Of a stretch of DNA of 64,000 bases, positions 25,105-36,096 are shown piece after piece. A model generated the notes under the pieces. The model did no database searches and had not been told where the DNA came from. It was given only the letters and a program-made list of their open reading frames with translations. Made by a program: the position numbers and the translations under genes. This DNA comes from Mycoplasma sp. E35C (lineage in GTDB: Bacteria; Bacillota_I; Bacilli_A; Mycoplasmatales; Mycoplasmoidaceae): assembly GCF_019873825.1 (NCBI RefSeq), contig NZ_CP068418.1, positions 248,001 to 312,000 on the forward strand, given 5' to 3'. Position 1 is the stretch's first letter, and every line of letters begins with the position of its first letter.

Positions 25105-26475
25105 ATGCAACTTATTGAAATAAAAGAATTACTTAGCACGCATGCTAAAAGAGAAGGTGAAGAGGTCGTTTTAGTCGGAAGTTTTAAATCAATTCGTTCT
25201 TCTGCAGCGATTGGTTTTATTGCTTTTAACGATGGAACATCACTTGAAAGTGTTCAAGTGGTTTTCAAAAAAGACGAAATCAAAAACTTTGATGAAATTG
25301 CTAAGTTAAATTTAGCTTCAACAATTTTAATTAAAGGTCTTGTTAGAAACACACCTTCAAAACAACAACCGTTTGAAATTCAAGCTTCTAAGGTATTAGT
25401 ATTAAAAGAAGCAGATGCTTCTTACCCATTACAAAAGAAAGCCCACGGACCTGAATTCTTACGTGAAAATGCTCACCTAAGACCAAAAACAAACAAGTTC
25501 TATGCGATTATGAAAATCCGCAGCGAACTAGCTAATGCGTTTTTTGAATTTTTTAAGAATAATGACTTTTTATATGTACATTCACCAATTATTACTTCAA
25601 ACGATGCAGAAGGTGCTGGTGAATCATTTGAAGTAAGAACTGATAGTGATGAAAACTACTTTGGTCGTAAAGCTAGTTTAACAGTAAGTGGACAATTTGG
25701 TGCTGAAGCTTATGCGCAAGCATTCAAACGTGTATTTACTTTTGGACCAACTTTCCGTGCTGAAAAATCACACACTTCAAAACACTTATCAGAATTCTGA
25801 ATGATTGAACCAGAAGTTTCATTAATGGACTTAGAAAAACTAACAATCTTAATGGAACAATGTGTTAAACATTCAATTTACTACCTATTAGAATACGCTA
25901 AACCAGAATTAGAATGATGTGATGCAAACTTACAACCTGGTTTATTAGAAAAACTAAACTTAATCGTTAATAACAATTTCCCTCGTGTTGAATACAAAGA
26001 AGCAATTGAAATCTTGAAAAAAGCAGTTGCTGACGGTGTTGATTTCGAAGTTAAAGACATCCACTTTGGTATGGATTTAAAAACTGAACACGAAAGATAC
26101 ATATGTGAACAAGTTTATAAATGCCCGGTGTTTATTATTAACTATCCAAAAGCAATTAAAGCATTCTACATGAAACAAAACGATGATGGTTTAACTGTTG
26201 CTGCTACTGATTTATTAGCACCAGGAATTGGTGAAATCTGTGGTGGTTCTCAAAGAGAAGATAGTTACAACAAACTATTAAACCGTTGTTTAGAAATCGG
26301 TTTAGATCCAGAATTCAACAACCTACAATGATACTTAGATCTACGTAAGTATGGTTATTACCGTTCTGCTGGTTTTGGTCTAGGATTTGACCGTTTATTA
26401 ATGTATGTAACAGGATGCGATAACATTCGTGATGTTATTCCGTTCCCTCGTTTCCATGGGCAACTTGATTTTTAG
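25105..26475 (+). CDS. asnS: Asparaginyl-tRNA synthetase
   Basis: 456 residues, normal for class IIb AsnRS; three UGA codons are Trp. N-terminal OB anticodon-binding domain (about 1-105, '[23 protein letters not shown]'), then class II motif 1 around '[22 protein letters not shown]', motif 2 '[22 protein letters not shown]' and motif 3 '[15 protein letters not shown]'. The HL-EF segment 'SKHLSEFW' fits Asn/Asp enzymes, and the missing large GAD insertion excludes bacterial AspRS. Codon use is relatively C-rich, as in tuf. Overlaps pgsA by 20 nt; order asnS-pgsA-cinA-like equals MG113-115. Confidence 0.95.
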
Positions 26476-27097
26476 AAATATCCCCAACATCTTAACAAGT
26501 TTACGGATTTTATTATTAATCCCAATTTTAATCCTTACATATTTTAGTCAATCTGATAAAGAAATCATTTATCAGATTGATTTTTCGTCTAGAGATACTT
26601 TAAAAATTAATCTGTATTTCTTAATTATTGGGATTTTATTCGTAATTGCTTCAATATCTGATTTTTTAGATGGATATTTAGCTCGGAAGTATAAACTAAC
26701 ATCAAATTTTGGTAAGATTTTTGATCCGATAGCTGATAAATTATTAGTTAATACTGTTTTAATTTATTTTGCTTACTTACAGATTGTTAATCTTTATGTT
26801 GTGATTATTTTGATCTTACGTGATATTTATATTGATGGGTTAAGAATGTTTGTAGCAACCAAAAAAGTTGTTGTGCCAGCAAATATTTATGGAAAATTAA
26901 AAACAACAGTGCAAATGATTGCTATCATCATCAGTTTTTTTGTTGGTGGTCAGTTTGCTTCAAACGATATTGTTGTTTATCACACCTTTAATATTGCTCA
27001 TTATTTAGCATTATTTTTATCATTATTATCAGGTGGAATTTATTCATATCAAATTTATAAAAAACTGAAAATTAACAACCAAAATACAGAACAATAA
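26456..27097 (+). CDS. pgsA: CDP-diacylglycerol-glycerol-3-phosphate phosphatidyltransferase
   Basis: 213 residues from ATG 26456; an in-frame GTG at 26429 would add nine residues deep inside asnS and is less likely. CDP-alcohol phosphotransferase motif: D69, D72-G73, A76-R77, G86, D90, D94 (in '[19 protein letters not shown]' and 'FDPIAD'). About five membrane helices. Makes phosphatidylglycerophosphate, the first committed step to phosphatidylglycerol and cardiolipin, in the membrane; the glycerol-3-phosphate could come from GpsA encoded at 54.7 kb. Start overlaps asnS. Confidence 0.93.
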   Translation: MGNLIFRNIPNILTSLRILLLIPILILTYFSQSDKEIIYQIDFSSRDTLKINLYFLIIGILFVIASISDFLDGYLARKYKLTSNFGKIFDPIADKLLVNTVLIYFAYLQIVNLYVVIILILRDIYIDGLRMFVATKKVVVPANIYGKLKTTVQMIAIIISFFVGGQFASNDIVVYHTFNIAHYLALFLSLLSGGIYSYQIYKKLKINNQNTEQ

Positions 27098-27099
27098 TT

Positions 27100-27576
27100 A
27101 TGATTGATTACAAAGATATTATTGCTAATGAATTAAATAAACACAATCTAACAATTGCTGTTATTGAATCGCAAAGTAACGGCATGATTGCTAATGCTTT
27201 GTTGGTATCAAAAAAACTTGATGATCTATTTAAAGGGTCAATTGTTTTTAAAAATATATCTAGTGTTAATCGCTTTTTATTATTAAATAATTACCAAGCA
27301 ATTAATGATGAAAACAACTGGAATAATAAATACCAACAACACCTTTCATCTGCTGCTCATAAATATTTTGGTTGTGATGTTTTAATTAATTTTGTTCATT
27401 TTAATCATCAAAACAATCAAGAAGTTTCATTTCATTTAATGATCAATCAAACAAGCTATGAACAAACAATTGATTTAAGTAAAGTTAATAACAACGATTA
27501 TGTCAATGTTGTTAGTATGATGATCTTAAATAAACTAGTTGAGCTTTTAGTTTTAATGCATGAAAAACAAGATTAA
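27100..27576 (+). CDS. CinA C-terminal-domain-like protein
   Basis: 158 residues. Resembles the CinA C-terminal (nicotinamide-nucleotide amidase, PncC) fold: 'LTIAVIESQSNGMIANALL' in place of the usual 'AESCTGG' core, and 'LSSAAHKYFGCDVLINF' late in the chain. Catalytic residues are not clearly conserved, so activity is uncertain. Stands alone without the CinA N-terminal domain. Follows pgsA after 2 nt and overlaps the next gene by 17 nt. Position equals MG115 (memory). Confidence 0.65.
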   Translation: MIDYKDIIANELNKHNLTIAVIESQSNGMIANALLVSKKLDDLFKGSIVFKNISSVNRFLLLNNYQAINDENNWNNKYQQHLSSAAHKYFGCDVLINFVHFNHQNNQEVSFHLMINQTSYEQTIDLSKVNNNDYVNVVSMMILNKLVELLVLMHEKQD

Positions 27577-28261
27577 AACTATTGGCATCATTCTAGCAAG
27601 CGGTCAATCAACAAGACTAAATTTAAGTAATCAAATTAAACAGTTTTATCTTGTTGATAACAAAATGATTTATGAATACAGTTTAGATGTATTTTTACAA
27701 TCAAAATTATTTGATTTAATTTATCTAGTAATTAATGAAGAATATTTTGATTTAATTTGCAAAAAATACGCAAAAAACGAACAAATTAAAGTAATTTTAG
27801 GTTCTAAAATTAACCGTCATAATTCGTTTATTAATGCGATTAAAGACATCATAAATTTAGGTTATGATGATGCTAAAATTATTGTTCATGATGCTGCCAG
27901 AGCTAACATTAATATCGCGTGCTTAAATGATTGTGTTAATGAACTAAACAATCATCAAGCAGTATCACTTTATCAGGATGTTTTTTCAACAATCATAAGC
28001 ACTAATGATCAAAATGAAATGATCAATCATCTTGATCGGAATCAAATAAAAATGATCTATACCCCGCAAGGAACTTGATTAAACTTAATCAAAAATTTGA
28101 TTAATGATCAACAAGATTATTCTGATTTAACTCATTTTTTATTAAAATTAAAGGGTATAAAGACTTATCTAATTAAAGCAAAAATTGATGCATTCAAAAT
28201 TACAACCAACGAAGATTTAATTCGTTTTAATGCATTAATTAAGAATAAAAAAGATGAATAA
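27560..28261 (+). CDS. ispD: IspD-like cytidylyltransferase
   Basis: 233 residues, the usual IspD length, with one UGA (28076-28078). Nucleotide-binding 'GIILASGQSTRL' with downstream Lys ('NQIKQFYLV'), the 'VHDAARANI' segment typical of the family, and a C-terminal 'KITTNEDLIRF', close to the IspD 'KIT.P.D' ending. IspD couples CTP to methylerythritol phosphate in isoprenoid synthesis; the ribitol-phosphate enzyme TarI is similar and cannot be excluded. The MEP pathway is, as I recall, reported in M. gallisepticum and M. penetrans, which fits. Overlaps both neighbours. Confidence 0.75.
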
Positions 28262-29276
28262 CATTTATAAAACCAATTTTGATTTATCAGTTACTAATAA
28301 CAAAGTATTTCGTTACAACATTCTAAAAGTTGATAACAATAAACTGATCGGGATGTGCTATGTAACTAATTACAAACAGATGTTTGAATTAGCACTAAAT
28401 TGTTCATATCAAGTAGATAACATCAACGCTTATGTTGATGAATTCTACATTATCTTAAAAGATGAAAATCTTTATCACGATATTCAAACAATTATTAATA
28501 TCTGAAAACAAAAAGCACCATTAGTTGATAACATTGGTTTTGTAATTGATGAAAAGATTGTTTATCAAGCTAATCAAAATGATGCTGGCTGATTTGTTGC
28601 TTATGTAAAACCAAAATTCATGAGCTTATTAAAAAATGATGAACATAGTCAATATGGTTTTGATGATCAAAAAGAGCAACCAAGTTTACAACAACGTTTT
28701 GATTCACAATTTAACTCACGTTATGATTATCAACCTGAATCATTAAATAAAGATTTTTCATTAAATAATGACAGATTTAATGACATTAATAGCACTAGAT
28801 TTGCTCGTGAATTAAATAACCAAAAACTAAATTCAGACTTTAATAGTTTTGATAATAAATACAATAGTTTTAATTCATCATTTGATTCTTTTAACAATTC
28901 ATATAAAGCTAATAAATACGATACCAGCTTTAATAATCCATCATTAAACACATCTGCTAGTCACCTTAATGATTCAATTGATTCATTAAGACAAAGAATG
29001 AGTGAAATTGATCGTCAAATTAATGACTATCAAAGTATTACCAATGAAATCAATACGATTAATGTTAATAACGATTTAGGCATAAATCTGAATAACAAAT
29101 CATTTGATTCATACGATGAAATCATGAATTCTGCAACCATCAATATGGAAGAATACGGCATTAATCCAACCACATCAATCAATAATACTGAAATGATTGA
29201 AGGATTAAATTCTTATGAATTCGATGATTCAACCAAAGGGTTGTTATTGCATCATTCAGATGACTTTAATGACTAA
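28254..29276 (+). CDS. Orphan protein with Asn/Ser/Phe-rich low-complexity region
   Basis: 340 residues; the ATG overlaps the ispD stop by 8 nt, and two UGA codons (28503-28505, 28590-28592) join what would otherwise look like two small genes. About 1-125 looks like a folded domain ('VTNYKQMFELALNCSYQV', 'VAYVKPKFMSLL'). About 145-245 is low complexity with repeated F-N/D-S-F units such as 'NSFDNKYNSFNSSFDSFNNS', then a short predicted coiled coil ('DSLRQRMSEIDRQINDY') and an acidic tail. No membrane segment. Unrecognised family; disordered N/S/F-rich proteins with coiled coils recall mycoplasma cytoskeletal proteins, but this is only a resemblance. Confidence 0.75.
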
Positions 29277-29282
29277 AAATGT

Positions 29283-29288
29283 TATAAT
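29283..29288 (+). promoter_or_regulatory. Extended -10 box (TG-n-TATAAT)
   Basis: TATAAT with TG one base upstream (29280-29281), 101 nt before the GTG start at 29390. The intervening leader holds the hairpin at 29327-29356. Confidence 0.5.
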
Positions 29289-29326
29289 TTAAAGCGTAAG
29301 ATAAATAGATTTATCATTGATTGACA

Positions 29327-29356
29327 CAAGCATATGATTTAATATCAATATGCTTG
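29327..29356 (+). other. Hairpin CAAGCATAT / ATATGCTTG
   Basis: Perfect 9-bp arms with a 12-nt AT-rich loop, followed by CCTTTATA rather than a pure T tract. If the -10 at 29283 is used it lies within the leader of the next gene; otherwise it is a weak terminator of the asnS operon. Confidence 0.45.
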
Positions 29357-29389
29357 CCTTTATACTTGTTAATAGCTTAAACTAAAATA

Positions 29390-30889
29390 GTGCGAAAATA
29401 TAAACATACTAAATCTTTAATTTGGATTTTTTCTTCTATTGTTGCGTGCTCGTTGCTAATTACAGGAATCGCTTTTGGTTCTGTTGGTATTAGTAATAGT
29501 TTTAGTTCTGCTAGTAATTCAAGTAATGATCGAAAATTAACAAAAAATCAAGATAATCGCAGTATTGGTTATGAATCAATTGCCAAATTTAAATTAAATG
29601 GCTTAGATTTTGAATTACAAAAAACACTATATGATGTTGTTAATCAAAGTAATAAAAACCAATCAAGTGTCAATGTCATCAATGATAAATTGGTTCAAAA
29701 AGATCAATATATTAATATTGATGTTAGTAACCCTAACAACAATCAACCTAAATATTACGAAGTAATTGGTTCAAAATTAATTCCAGCAAAACAAAAAACT
29801 AATCATACCAATAACTTCTGATCTGGATATCCAGATCAAAATGCGAACTACCAATCGCCGTATTATTACAACGATCGTGTTTTCATGCCGATCTTAGATA
29901 GTAGTTCTTCATATATTAAAAATGAACGTCCTAGTAGTGATATTGATACCAACACATACAATGGTTGAAATCGTGTAGCTAATATCGAATTACAATCAGG
30001 TGTTTATTTTTATAACTATCAAGCTTCTTCTGAATTAATCATCAAGAATAATTTTGTTAAAAATAAGATTTCAACATTATTATTTGATTTAAGCAAAGCT
30101 GAACCATTCATCATTAATTCTTATATTGCTAGTTATCAACCAGAATTCTTGATTATTAACAATGCTGATAACAATACAATCAAGCAATTAAGAATTGTTG
30201 ATTCTGTTAAAAAGGTTGCGATCAAATCACGTCTGATTAATCAATTTGATTTCGATTGAACTAAAACTAATATTCAAGAATTAGAACTATATACGCCAAA
30301 TTTAGTGAGCTATAACCCATTAGCTTTAAATGAAAATACACATTTAATCTTTGATTCAGTTTATTCAAAACCATTTGAAGAAATTAGTTTATACAAACAC
30401 AGATTAACTAATGAAGATGTGAAAAAAGCCCTTGAAGATGTTTATGTTAAACGCTTCTATGAACGTTATGTTCAGGGTGCTTTTTCTGGTGGATATATTA
30501 CTTCATTAGATTTTAGAGATACTGGCATTACATCAATTAATGATGTTATTGTTAAAAACTTAGATCCAGATTTCCAAACATACACACTAAGTGTTAAGTT
30601 TGATAATGATGCTGAAAGCGTGATTACAACATTAAAAACTTCAGCTGTCAATGATATTACAAGCAATGATGCTAACTTAATTCTTCAAAACCAAGACTTG
30701 AGATTAGTAGTTTCATCAAACAATGTTGTTGATTGAAAACAAGTGGCTAAAACAGTTAGTGAATATTTAGAAGTTAATCCTAAAATTAAGACATTAGATC
30801 TTTCAAAACTAGTATTATCAAGTAATTCTATTGATGATTTAACCAAAGAAATCAGACATAAATTTGAAGATTTAAAGATCTCAAATTAG
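29390..30889 (+). CDS. Secreted or lipid-anchored orphan protein
   Basis: 499 residues from a GTG start, three UGA codons as Trp. N-terminus is basic then hydrophobic (about 9-31), with Cys20 after 'SIVA' resembling a lipobox, though the hydrophobic stretch continues past it, so an uncleaved anchor is possible. A Ser/Asn-rich linker follows. From about 200 the chain shows repeated short hydrophobic strands ('LLFDLSK', 'FLIINNADN', 'KVAIKSRL', 'ELELYTPNL', 'TSLDFRDTGIT') with spacing like leucine-rich or BspA-type repeats. No family recognised; probably a surface protein. Confidence 0.75.
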
Positions 30890-30962
30890 ACCTGGAATTT
30901 TTTGGTTTGAGTATTAGTCTTATTATTTAATATATATTAAAGCCTTAAGTTGTAGATTGTTC

Positions 30963-30968
30963 TATAAT
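30963..30968 (+). promoter_or_regulatory. -10 box (TATAAT) of the ABC transporter operon
   Basis: TATAAT 13 nt before the ATG at 30982; no convincing -35. Implies a very short leader. Confidence 0.55.
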
Positions 30969-30981
30969 TCAATTGTTAATT

Positions 30982-32838
30982 ATGAAACTTTCTACAAAAA
31001 TTTTTAGTTTTACTATCGGACTTAGTCTTTGCACATCAATTTTAGCTTCATGCGGAGCTCCAAGTGGTACTCAAAGAGAAATTACACCTGGTAGTCCTGA
31101 TACACCAGGTAGTCCTGGTGAAAAAACCATCTTTTTCCAAAGTGCACAAACTCGTGAATATCCATTAAATCGGATTATGCAAAGCTTTGTGTCTTATTAT
31201 AATGAACATCACAAAAACGATGAAGGGTTCATTAAAGTTGTTTATCAAGATAGAACAGTTACCAAAGCGACTTCTGAATTTAATTTAGCGACTATTATTT
31301 CTCAAAAAATTCAGACAAAAGATCCAAATATCCCACAACTTATTATTGGTAGTTTATCAAGTGCTTATGAAATTAATCGTAACGAACGATTATTAGAAAT
31401 TAACCAAAACGATTATTTTAAAAACCAACCACTTATTGAAAAAATTAATGATACAACAAAAACAATAATTGGACTTAATAATGTAAGTCAAAGCGCATTA
31501 CCGTTTGACTTAACTGATTTAGATGCGTTGTATTTCAATAAGCCTGTAATGCAAAAACTGTTTGATCTTTTTGAATCTGGTGGCGGCACAATTGATAAAG
31601 AATCAAATATTTATAAAAAAATTACAACAAAAACCCAGGTAGCTGCTGATAGTTTTTGAGCCCAAGTAAAACTAAAAAACAATGAAGTTTTCAAAGGTAA
31701 AACAATTGATGATTCAACATTCGATAATTTAGAATCAATGTTTAAATTTTCTAAAATGATTTATGACGGATTTGACTTAGAAAAAGTTAAATCAATGGAT
31801 AATGATAATTCAATTTTAGAAATTGATTATGACAGAAATGTATTCTTAAAACACCTTTGAAATAAGTTAGGTAATAAGAAAGAAACATTCTTATGAACGC
31901 TTCAACCAGATGCTGATAAAAATAACGAATTTACCGTAAATTTTGATAATTTAAAGAAAGAAGAAACCAAAAAAGTTATCAAAGAAGTAATGCAATTTTG
32001 ATTTGATAATGCTAAGGTAAGAAGAATAAATAATAAGTACGATTTCAAATCAATCAGATTAAATAAAGGTGGTAGCGATGGGACTTTAAGTTTCACTAGA
32101 TCTAGAAGTAGTAATCTAGCATTTGCTATTGCTCCAACAGTTGGATTAGCAGATTCAACAATTTCAAAAGACAGCATTGATAAATTAACTAACGGAACCA
32201 ATAAAACTGATGCTCAAAAAGTTAAAGAAGCAGATACAAAAATTCTTTCACCTAATGATGTTTATTGAACACACCAAGTAACTAAATTTGATAATACTGA
32301 GAAAAGAACTTATGAAGTAGGTGGTTCTTATTTAGTTCCAATTTCATCACCAGACCCAGAAATCAACAAAGGAACATTGAATTTCATGAAGTATTTATAC
32401 TCAGGAACTTTCAATAACATTAATTTAGTTGATGAAATTGAAAACCAAAGTGGTTACTTTGTTCCTACTAAAATTAACTGAAGCAAAGAAGTAAATGATG
32501 CTAAACAAAAAGCTTTTGATGAAATGCAATCAACATACAACTTTAGCAACGTTAATGAAGAACAAAAGATTAATTTATACGCAAAAGACTACAAAAACTG
32601 GGATAAATATTACTATGCACAATCAGGATTAATCACAAGAGAAGGATTAAAAGATATTCTTGATAATAATAAATCAGATGTTTCAGTAATTGATTTTAGA
32701 AATGATGCTGATACTTCAACCATATCTGGATATATTACTAAGAATGTAATTGAAGCTTCTACTTACAATTCAAAACACAAAACTCCTGATGAAGTTATTA
32801 AGCAAATTGAAGAGAAATTAGAAGAAATAAATGGTTAA
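30982..32838 (+). CDS. Solute-binding lipoprotein, MG185/MG260 family
   Basis: 618 residues. An in-frame TTG 9 nt upstream is possible but ATG 30982 fits the signal peptide: basic start, hydrophobic core, lipobox 'ILASC' with Cys24, so the mature protein is diacylated and surface-bound. Seven UGA codons are Trp. Shares long stretches with the lipoprotein at 52459 (for example 'FQSAQTREYP' against 'FQTAQGDSYP', and 'IGSLSSAYEINR' against 'LGSLNSVNAIND'), the MG185/MG260 type as I recall. The fold and the ABC genes that follow suggest the substrate-binding subunit of a sugar or glycerophosphodiester importer; the substrate is unknown. Confidence 0.85.
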
Positions 32839-32905
32839 AAGAAATAAATAAGCTATAAATCAGAAATTAAAAATTATTATTTTAAACTTTTAACGGTAGA
32901 TAAAA

Positions 32906-34057
32906 TTGGATAATAAAGTAATACTAAAAATTAGTGATCTTAGTGTTAGTTATAAAGAAAAAAGTGTATTAGTGAATATTAACGCCGAAATTTATGACGG
33001 CGAATTGGTATCAATCCTAGGACCCTCAGGTTCTGGTAAAACAACGTTATTAAATACCATTGCAGGTTTTATTAAACCAAAAAGTGGTGATATTAAAATT
33101 AGTAATTTTAATAGCATTAATGATATCGATATTGGTTTTGTTTTCCAAAATTCAATTTTATATGAGGAAATAAGTGTTTATAAAAACATTTATTTGTCGT
33201 TAATTAATTCGTTCCATCAATACTATTCAACCTATTTGGATTGTTATTTAAAGAACGATGTTATTGATAATAATAAATATCAAGAATTAAAAAATCTTTT
33301 AGAAAAATCTCATCAAGATCAGAAGTTAAAAATACAATTCAAAAAAGAGTTATTTTTAATAAATTTACCGTTGTTTTTTAAAGAAAATAAAAAATACTTT
33401 GCATTTAAACGCACATTAAAACAAAGTATTAGACAACAAATTTTTGACATTGCTAATCGTTTAAATATTACTGATATTTTAAACTCAAAAGCATCAAATT
33501 TATCTGGTGGTCAAAGACAACGTGTAGCGATTGCAAAATCATTAATTAAAAGAGTTAAATTAATTTTATTAGATGAACCGTTTGCATCACTTGATGCAAA
33601 GATTAAAGAGAAGTCACGTGATTGGTTAAGAACAATTCAAAAAGAATTTGCAATCACAATGATTTTAGTTACCCACGATCAGAACGATGCTATGTTAGTT
33701 AGTGATCGTATTATGTTTATTAATCAAAAAACAATAGCTCAATTTGATAAACCAGATACCATTTACAACCATCCAGTTGATTTATCAACAGCTAAATTCA
33801 TTGGCTTTCCTGAAATTATCAAGATTGCTAATAAAAATGATCTATACATCAGACCTGATAATCTCTTAATTAATAAAGATGAAGCATCAACAATTAAGAT
33901 TAAAGATATTCAAAACATGGGTGCTCAAGATATTATTGAATTTTCATCAGATTTATTTGAATCATCAGTTAAAGTGATTGTGAAAGCTAATTCATTCAGA
34001 ATTGGTGATCAAATTAGTGTTACATATGATGAAAATAAAGCATTGGTTTTAAAGTAG
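32906..34057 (+). CDS. ugpC: ABC importer ATP-binding subunit, UgpC/MalK-like
   Basis: 383 residues from a TTG start. Walker A 'GPSGSGKT' (39-46), Q-loop Q81, signature 'LSGGQRQR' (199-206), Walker B 'LILLDEPFASLD', H-loop 'VTHDQNDA'; a short C-terminal regulatory domain follows. Between Q-loop and signature there is an extra helical insertion of roughly 65 residues (about 100-175) compared with MalK, a feature I remember, in larger form, in M. genitalium MG187. Hydrolyses ATP to drive import through the two permeases encoded just downstream; 2 nt separate it from the next start. Confidence 0.9.
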   Translation: MDNKVILKISDLSVSYKEKSVLVNINAEIYDGELVSILGPSGSGKTTLLNTIAGFIKPKSGDIKISNFNSINDIDIGFVFQNSILYEEISVYKNIYLSLINSFHQYYSTYLDCYLKNDVIDNNKYQELKNLLEKSHQDQKLKIQFKKELFLINLPLFFKENKKYFAFKRTLKQSIRQQIFDIANRLNITDILNSKASNLSGGQRQRVAIAKSLIKRVKLILLDEPFASLDAKIKEKSRDWLRTIQKEFAITMILVTHDQNDAMLVSDRIMFINQKTIAQFDKPDTIYNHPVDLSTAKFIGFPEIIKIANKNDLYIRPDNLLINKDEASTIKIKDIQNMGAQDIIEFSSDLFESSVKVIVKANSFRIGDQISVTYDENKALVLK

Positions 34058-34059
34058 TT

Positions 34060-35052
34060 ATGTTGTCTAGTAAAAAAAGAAAATTCCGTTGGAATATTAA
34101 GAATGACATAATCGGTTTAACTTTAAATTTACCAATCATTTTATTAGTCATAATTCTTACGTTTTTACCGATTATTTTATCAATTATTGATTCATTTAAG
34201 GTAAATTTAAAGCATAGTTTAGTCCGTTATAATTTTGGGATTGGTAACTTCCAACAATTAGCAAGAGATAGTCAATTTAAAAGCGGCTTTATAAACACTA
34301 ACATTATTATTTTTGCGGGAGTCCCTGGAGTAATCTTGTTAGGATTTATTTTTGCGATTATCCTGAATGAAATTTCATCTAAGATGTTTAAGAATGTTGC
34401 GATTGTGGCTTTGTTTTCGCAATTCTTTACATCAGCATTTGCAATCGGATTTGCATTTATCTTTTTATTTGGATCTCACTATGATGGTTTTAATAAAATT
34501 TTTGGAACCAATTTTAGGTTTACCAACGACCAGTCACCAAATAACAGGAATGTTCTCTTAGTTTATTTCATCTTTTATTTCTGAAGAATGTTGCCATTTA
34601 ATGTAGTAATGATGACATTTAGCTTTTCTCGTTCATTAGAACGATATTCAAGGGTTATGAAGATTGATAAGATTAAATTTCATCATAAGCTTTGATATGT
34701 TTATTTAAAAAACTTTAAAGCGGCATTCTGATTGGTTTTATATGTTAATTTCCTTAACGCTGCATTATTCTATCCAGGAGTAATTATTGAAGGTAATACA
34801 CCATTATCTACAATTAATGGAAATACGCTTGCTAGTTATTTATTTGAAACCATCAGATCAACTGAAAGTTCATTAAATCCATACAATCCATTTAAAGCAG
34901 CTGCTGTCAATGTGATCATCTTGCTTTATTTATTAGGCATAACCCTTATTTTCTTCATCATCAAGCGTTTGAATGTCCAAACGATAACAAATATAACTAA
35001 TAAGCTTAATAAGTTGTTTAAACCGAAAGGAAAAGTTAATGAAAGTAATTAA
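34060..35052 (+). CDS. ugpA: ABC importer permease, UgpA-like
   Basis: 330 residues with three UGA codons. Six predicted membrane helices; the N-terminal helix is preceded by a Lys/Arg-rich stretch, typical of the MalF/UgpA class. The coupling-helix region falls around 'SRSLERYSRVMKIDKIKF', where the usual EAA motif Gly/Ala is replaced ('MKIDKIKFHHK'). Forms the membrane pore with the next gene product. Its 3' end overlaps the next gene by 14 nt. Substrate not inferable from sequence; the Ugp name is by family only. Confidence 0.88.
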
Positions 35053-35869
35053 ACACATTATCCTTGTTCCTTTAATCATCGCCTTAATTATTTTGGCTCT
35101 ATTCCCGCTTTATTATCTTTTAGTAACAGCATTTACTTCAAATGAAAAGGTAGATAAGGGAATTCAAGAATTATTACCTGATGGAATTCATTTTGAAAGC
35201 TTTCGTCAAATTGATTTCAAAGAGTTTGGTTTAGCATTTTTATTAACCTTCATTTCGGTTATTATCTTAAATGTCTTTAAATTAGCATCAGTATTACTAT
35301 CAGCAATCGGATTAGTTAAGTTATCAAAAACGTTAAGAAAGATTTTATTCATCTTTTTCTTGTTTGCTTCATTCATTCCTGAAATATCAATTTACTTATA
35401 TATCTTAACGATTGTTAATAAGAGTGGTATTAGAGTTAGTGGTGATTATTATTCAATCGGATTTGTATTATCACTAACAATGATGTTTTCGTTTTTCATG
35501 TTGATTATTTTTTACAACACAATCAACCAAGAGTATCAACAAAAAAGACAATTGATTAAAGTTGATAACTTGAAAATGAGACACATCTTCTTTCAAGTTT
35601 TCTTACCTAAATTAAAAGTTCCGATTTATCTTTTAATCATCTTCACAACGATTGATGGATGAAACTCATACTTATGACCGCAGATCATTTTATCGGGCGA
35701 AAAACTTGATACCATCAGCACGATAATAACAAGATTAGGACAAAAATATAACCAGAATCTTTATAACGTTACAGCTGCTGGTGCTGTCATATCTACGATC
35801 ATTCCATTAGGAATTTATATCATTTGGTCTCGATTTATAAATAAAAGAATGTATAATATGGTCGGTTAA
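35039..35869 (+). CDS. ugpE: ABC importer permease, UgpE-like
   Basis: 276 residues, normal for MalG/UgpE. Starts with a basic residue and a hydrophobic helix ('IILVPLIIALIILALFPLYYLL'), six helices overall. The EAA-like loop is at about 'QKRQLIKVDNLKMRHIFFQVFLPKLKVP' (read in parts). Two UGA codons give the 'GWNSYLWPQ' segment, which matches the conserved 'W..W.P' region of this class. Last gene of the operon; a strong terminator follows 20 nt after the stop. Confidence 0.88.
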
Positions 35870-35889
35870 CAAAAAATAATCTAGAAACA

Positions 35890-35917
35890 AAGCCTGGCTC
35901 ATACTAGGCTTTTTTCT
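35890..35917 (+). terminator. Terminator of the ABC transporter operon
   Basis: AAGCCT / AGGCTT stem (extendable with GG/CT mismatch) and T6. Confidence 0.85.
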
Positions 35918-36048
35918 TTTATGTATTTGGTTATTATCAAATATTAATCATTTAATATTTTCTAGCCAAATAAATCGATCGATTGTTTGTGATATTAAAA
36001 GTTGATTTTAATGCAAAATAATCGTAAAAATTGAAAGAAATTAAAAAA

Positions 36049-36077
36049 GAAAAGATGGGCATAAACCCATCTTTTTT
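36049..36077. terminator. Bidirectional terminator
   Basis: AAAAGATGGG / CCCATCTTTT stem with a 5-base loop, A-run on the left and T-run on the right, so it can act on both strands. It sits just past the end of the minus-strand operon that starts with the HAD gene. Confidence 0.8.
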
Positions 36078-36096
36078 CATCTTATTTTATTGTCAA

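Noticed and set aside
29321..29348. TTGACA at 29321 as a consensus -35 promoter element
   Set aside because: The expected -10 region holds only TATCAA-like sequence at poor spacing, and the segment overlaps the hairpin arms; the extended -10 at 29283 is a better candidate.
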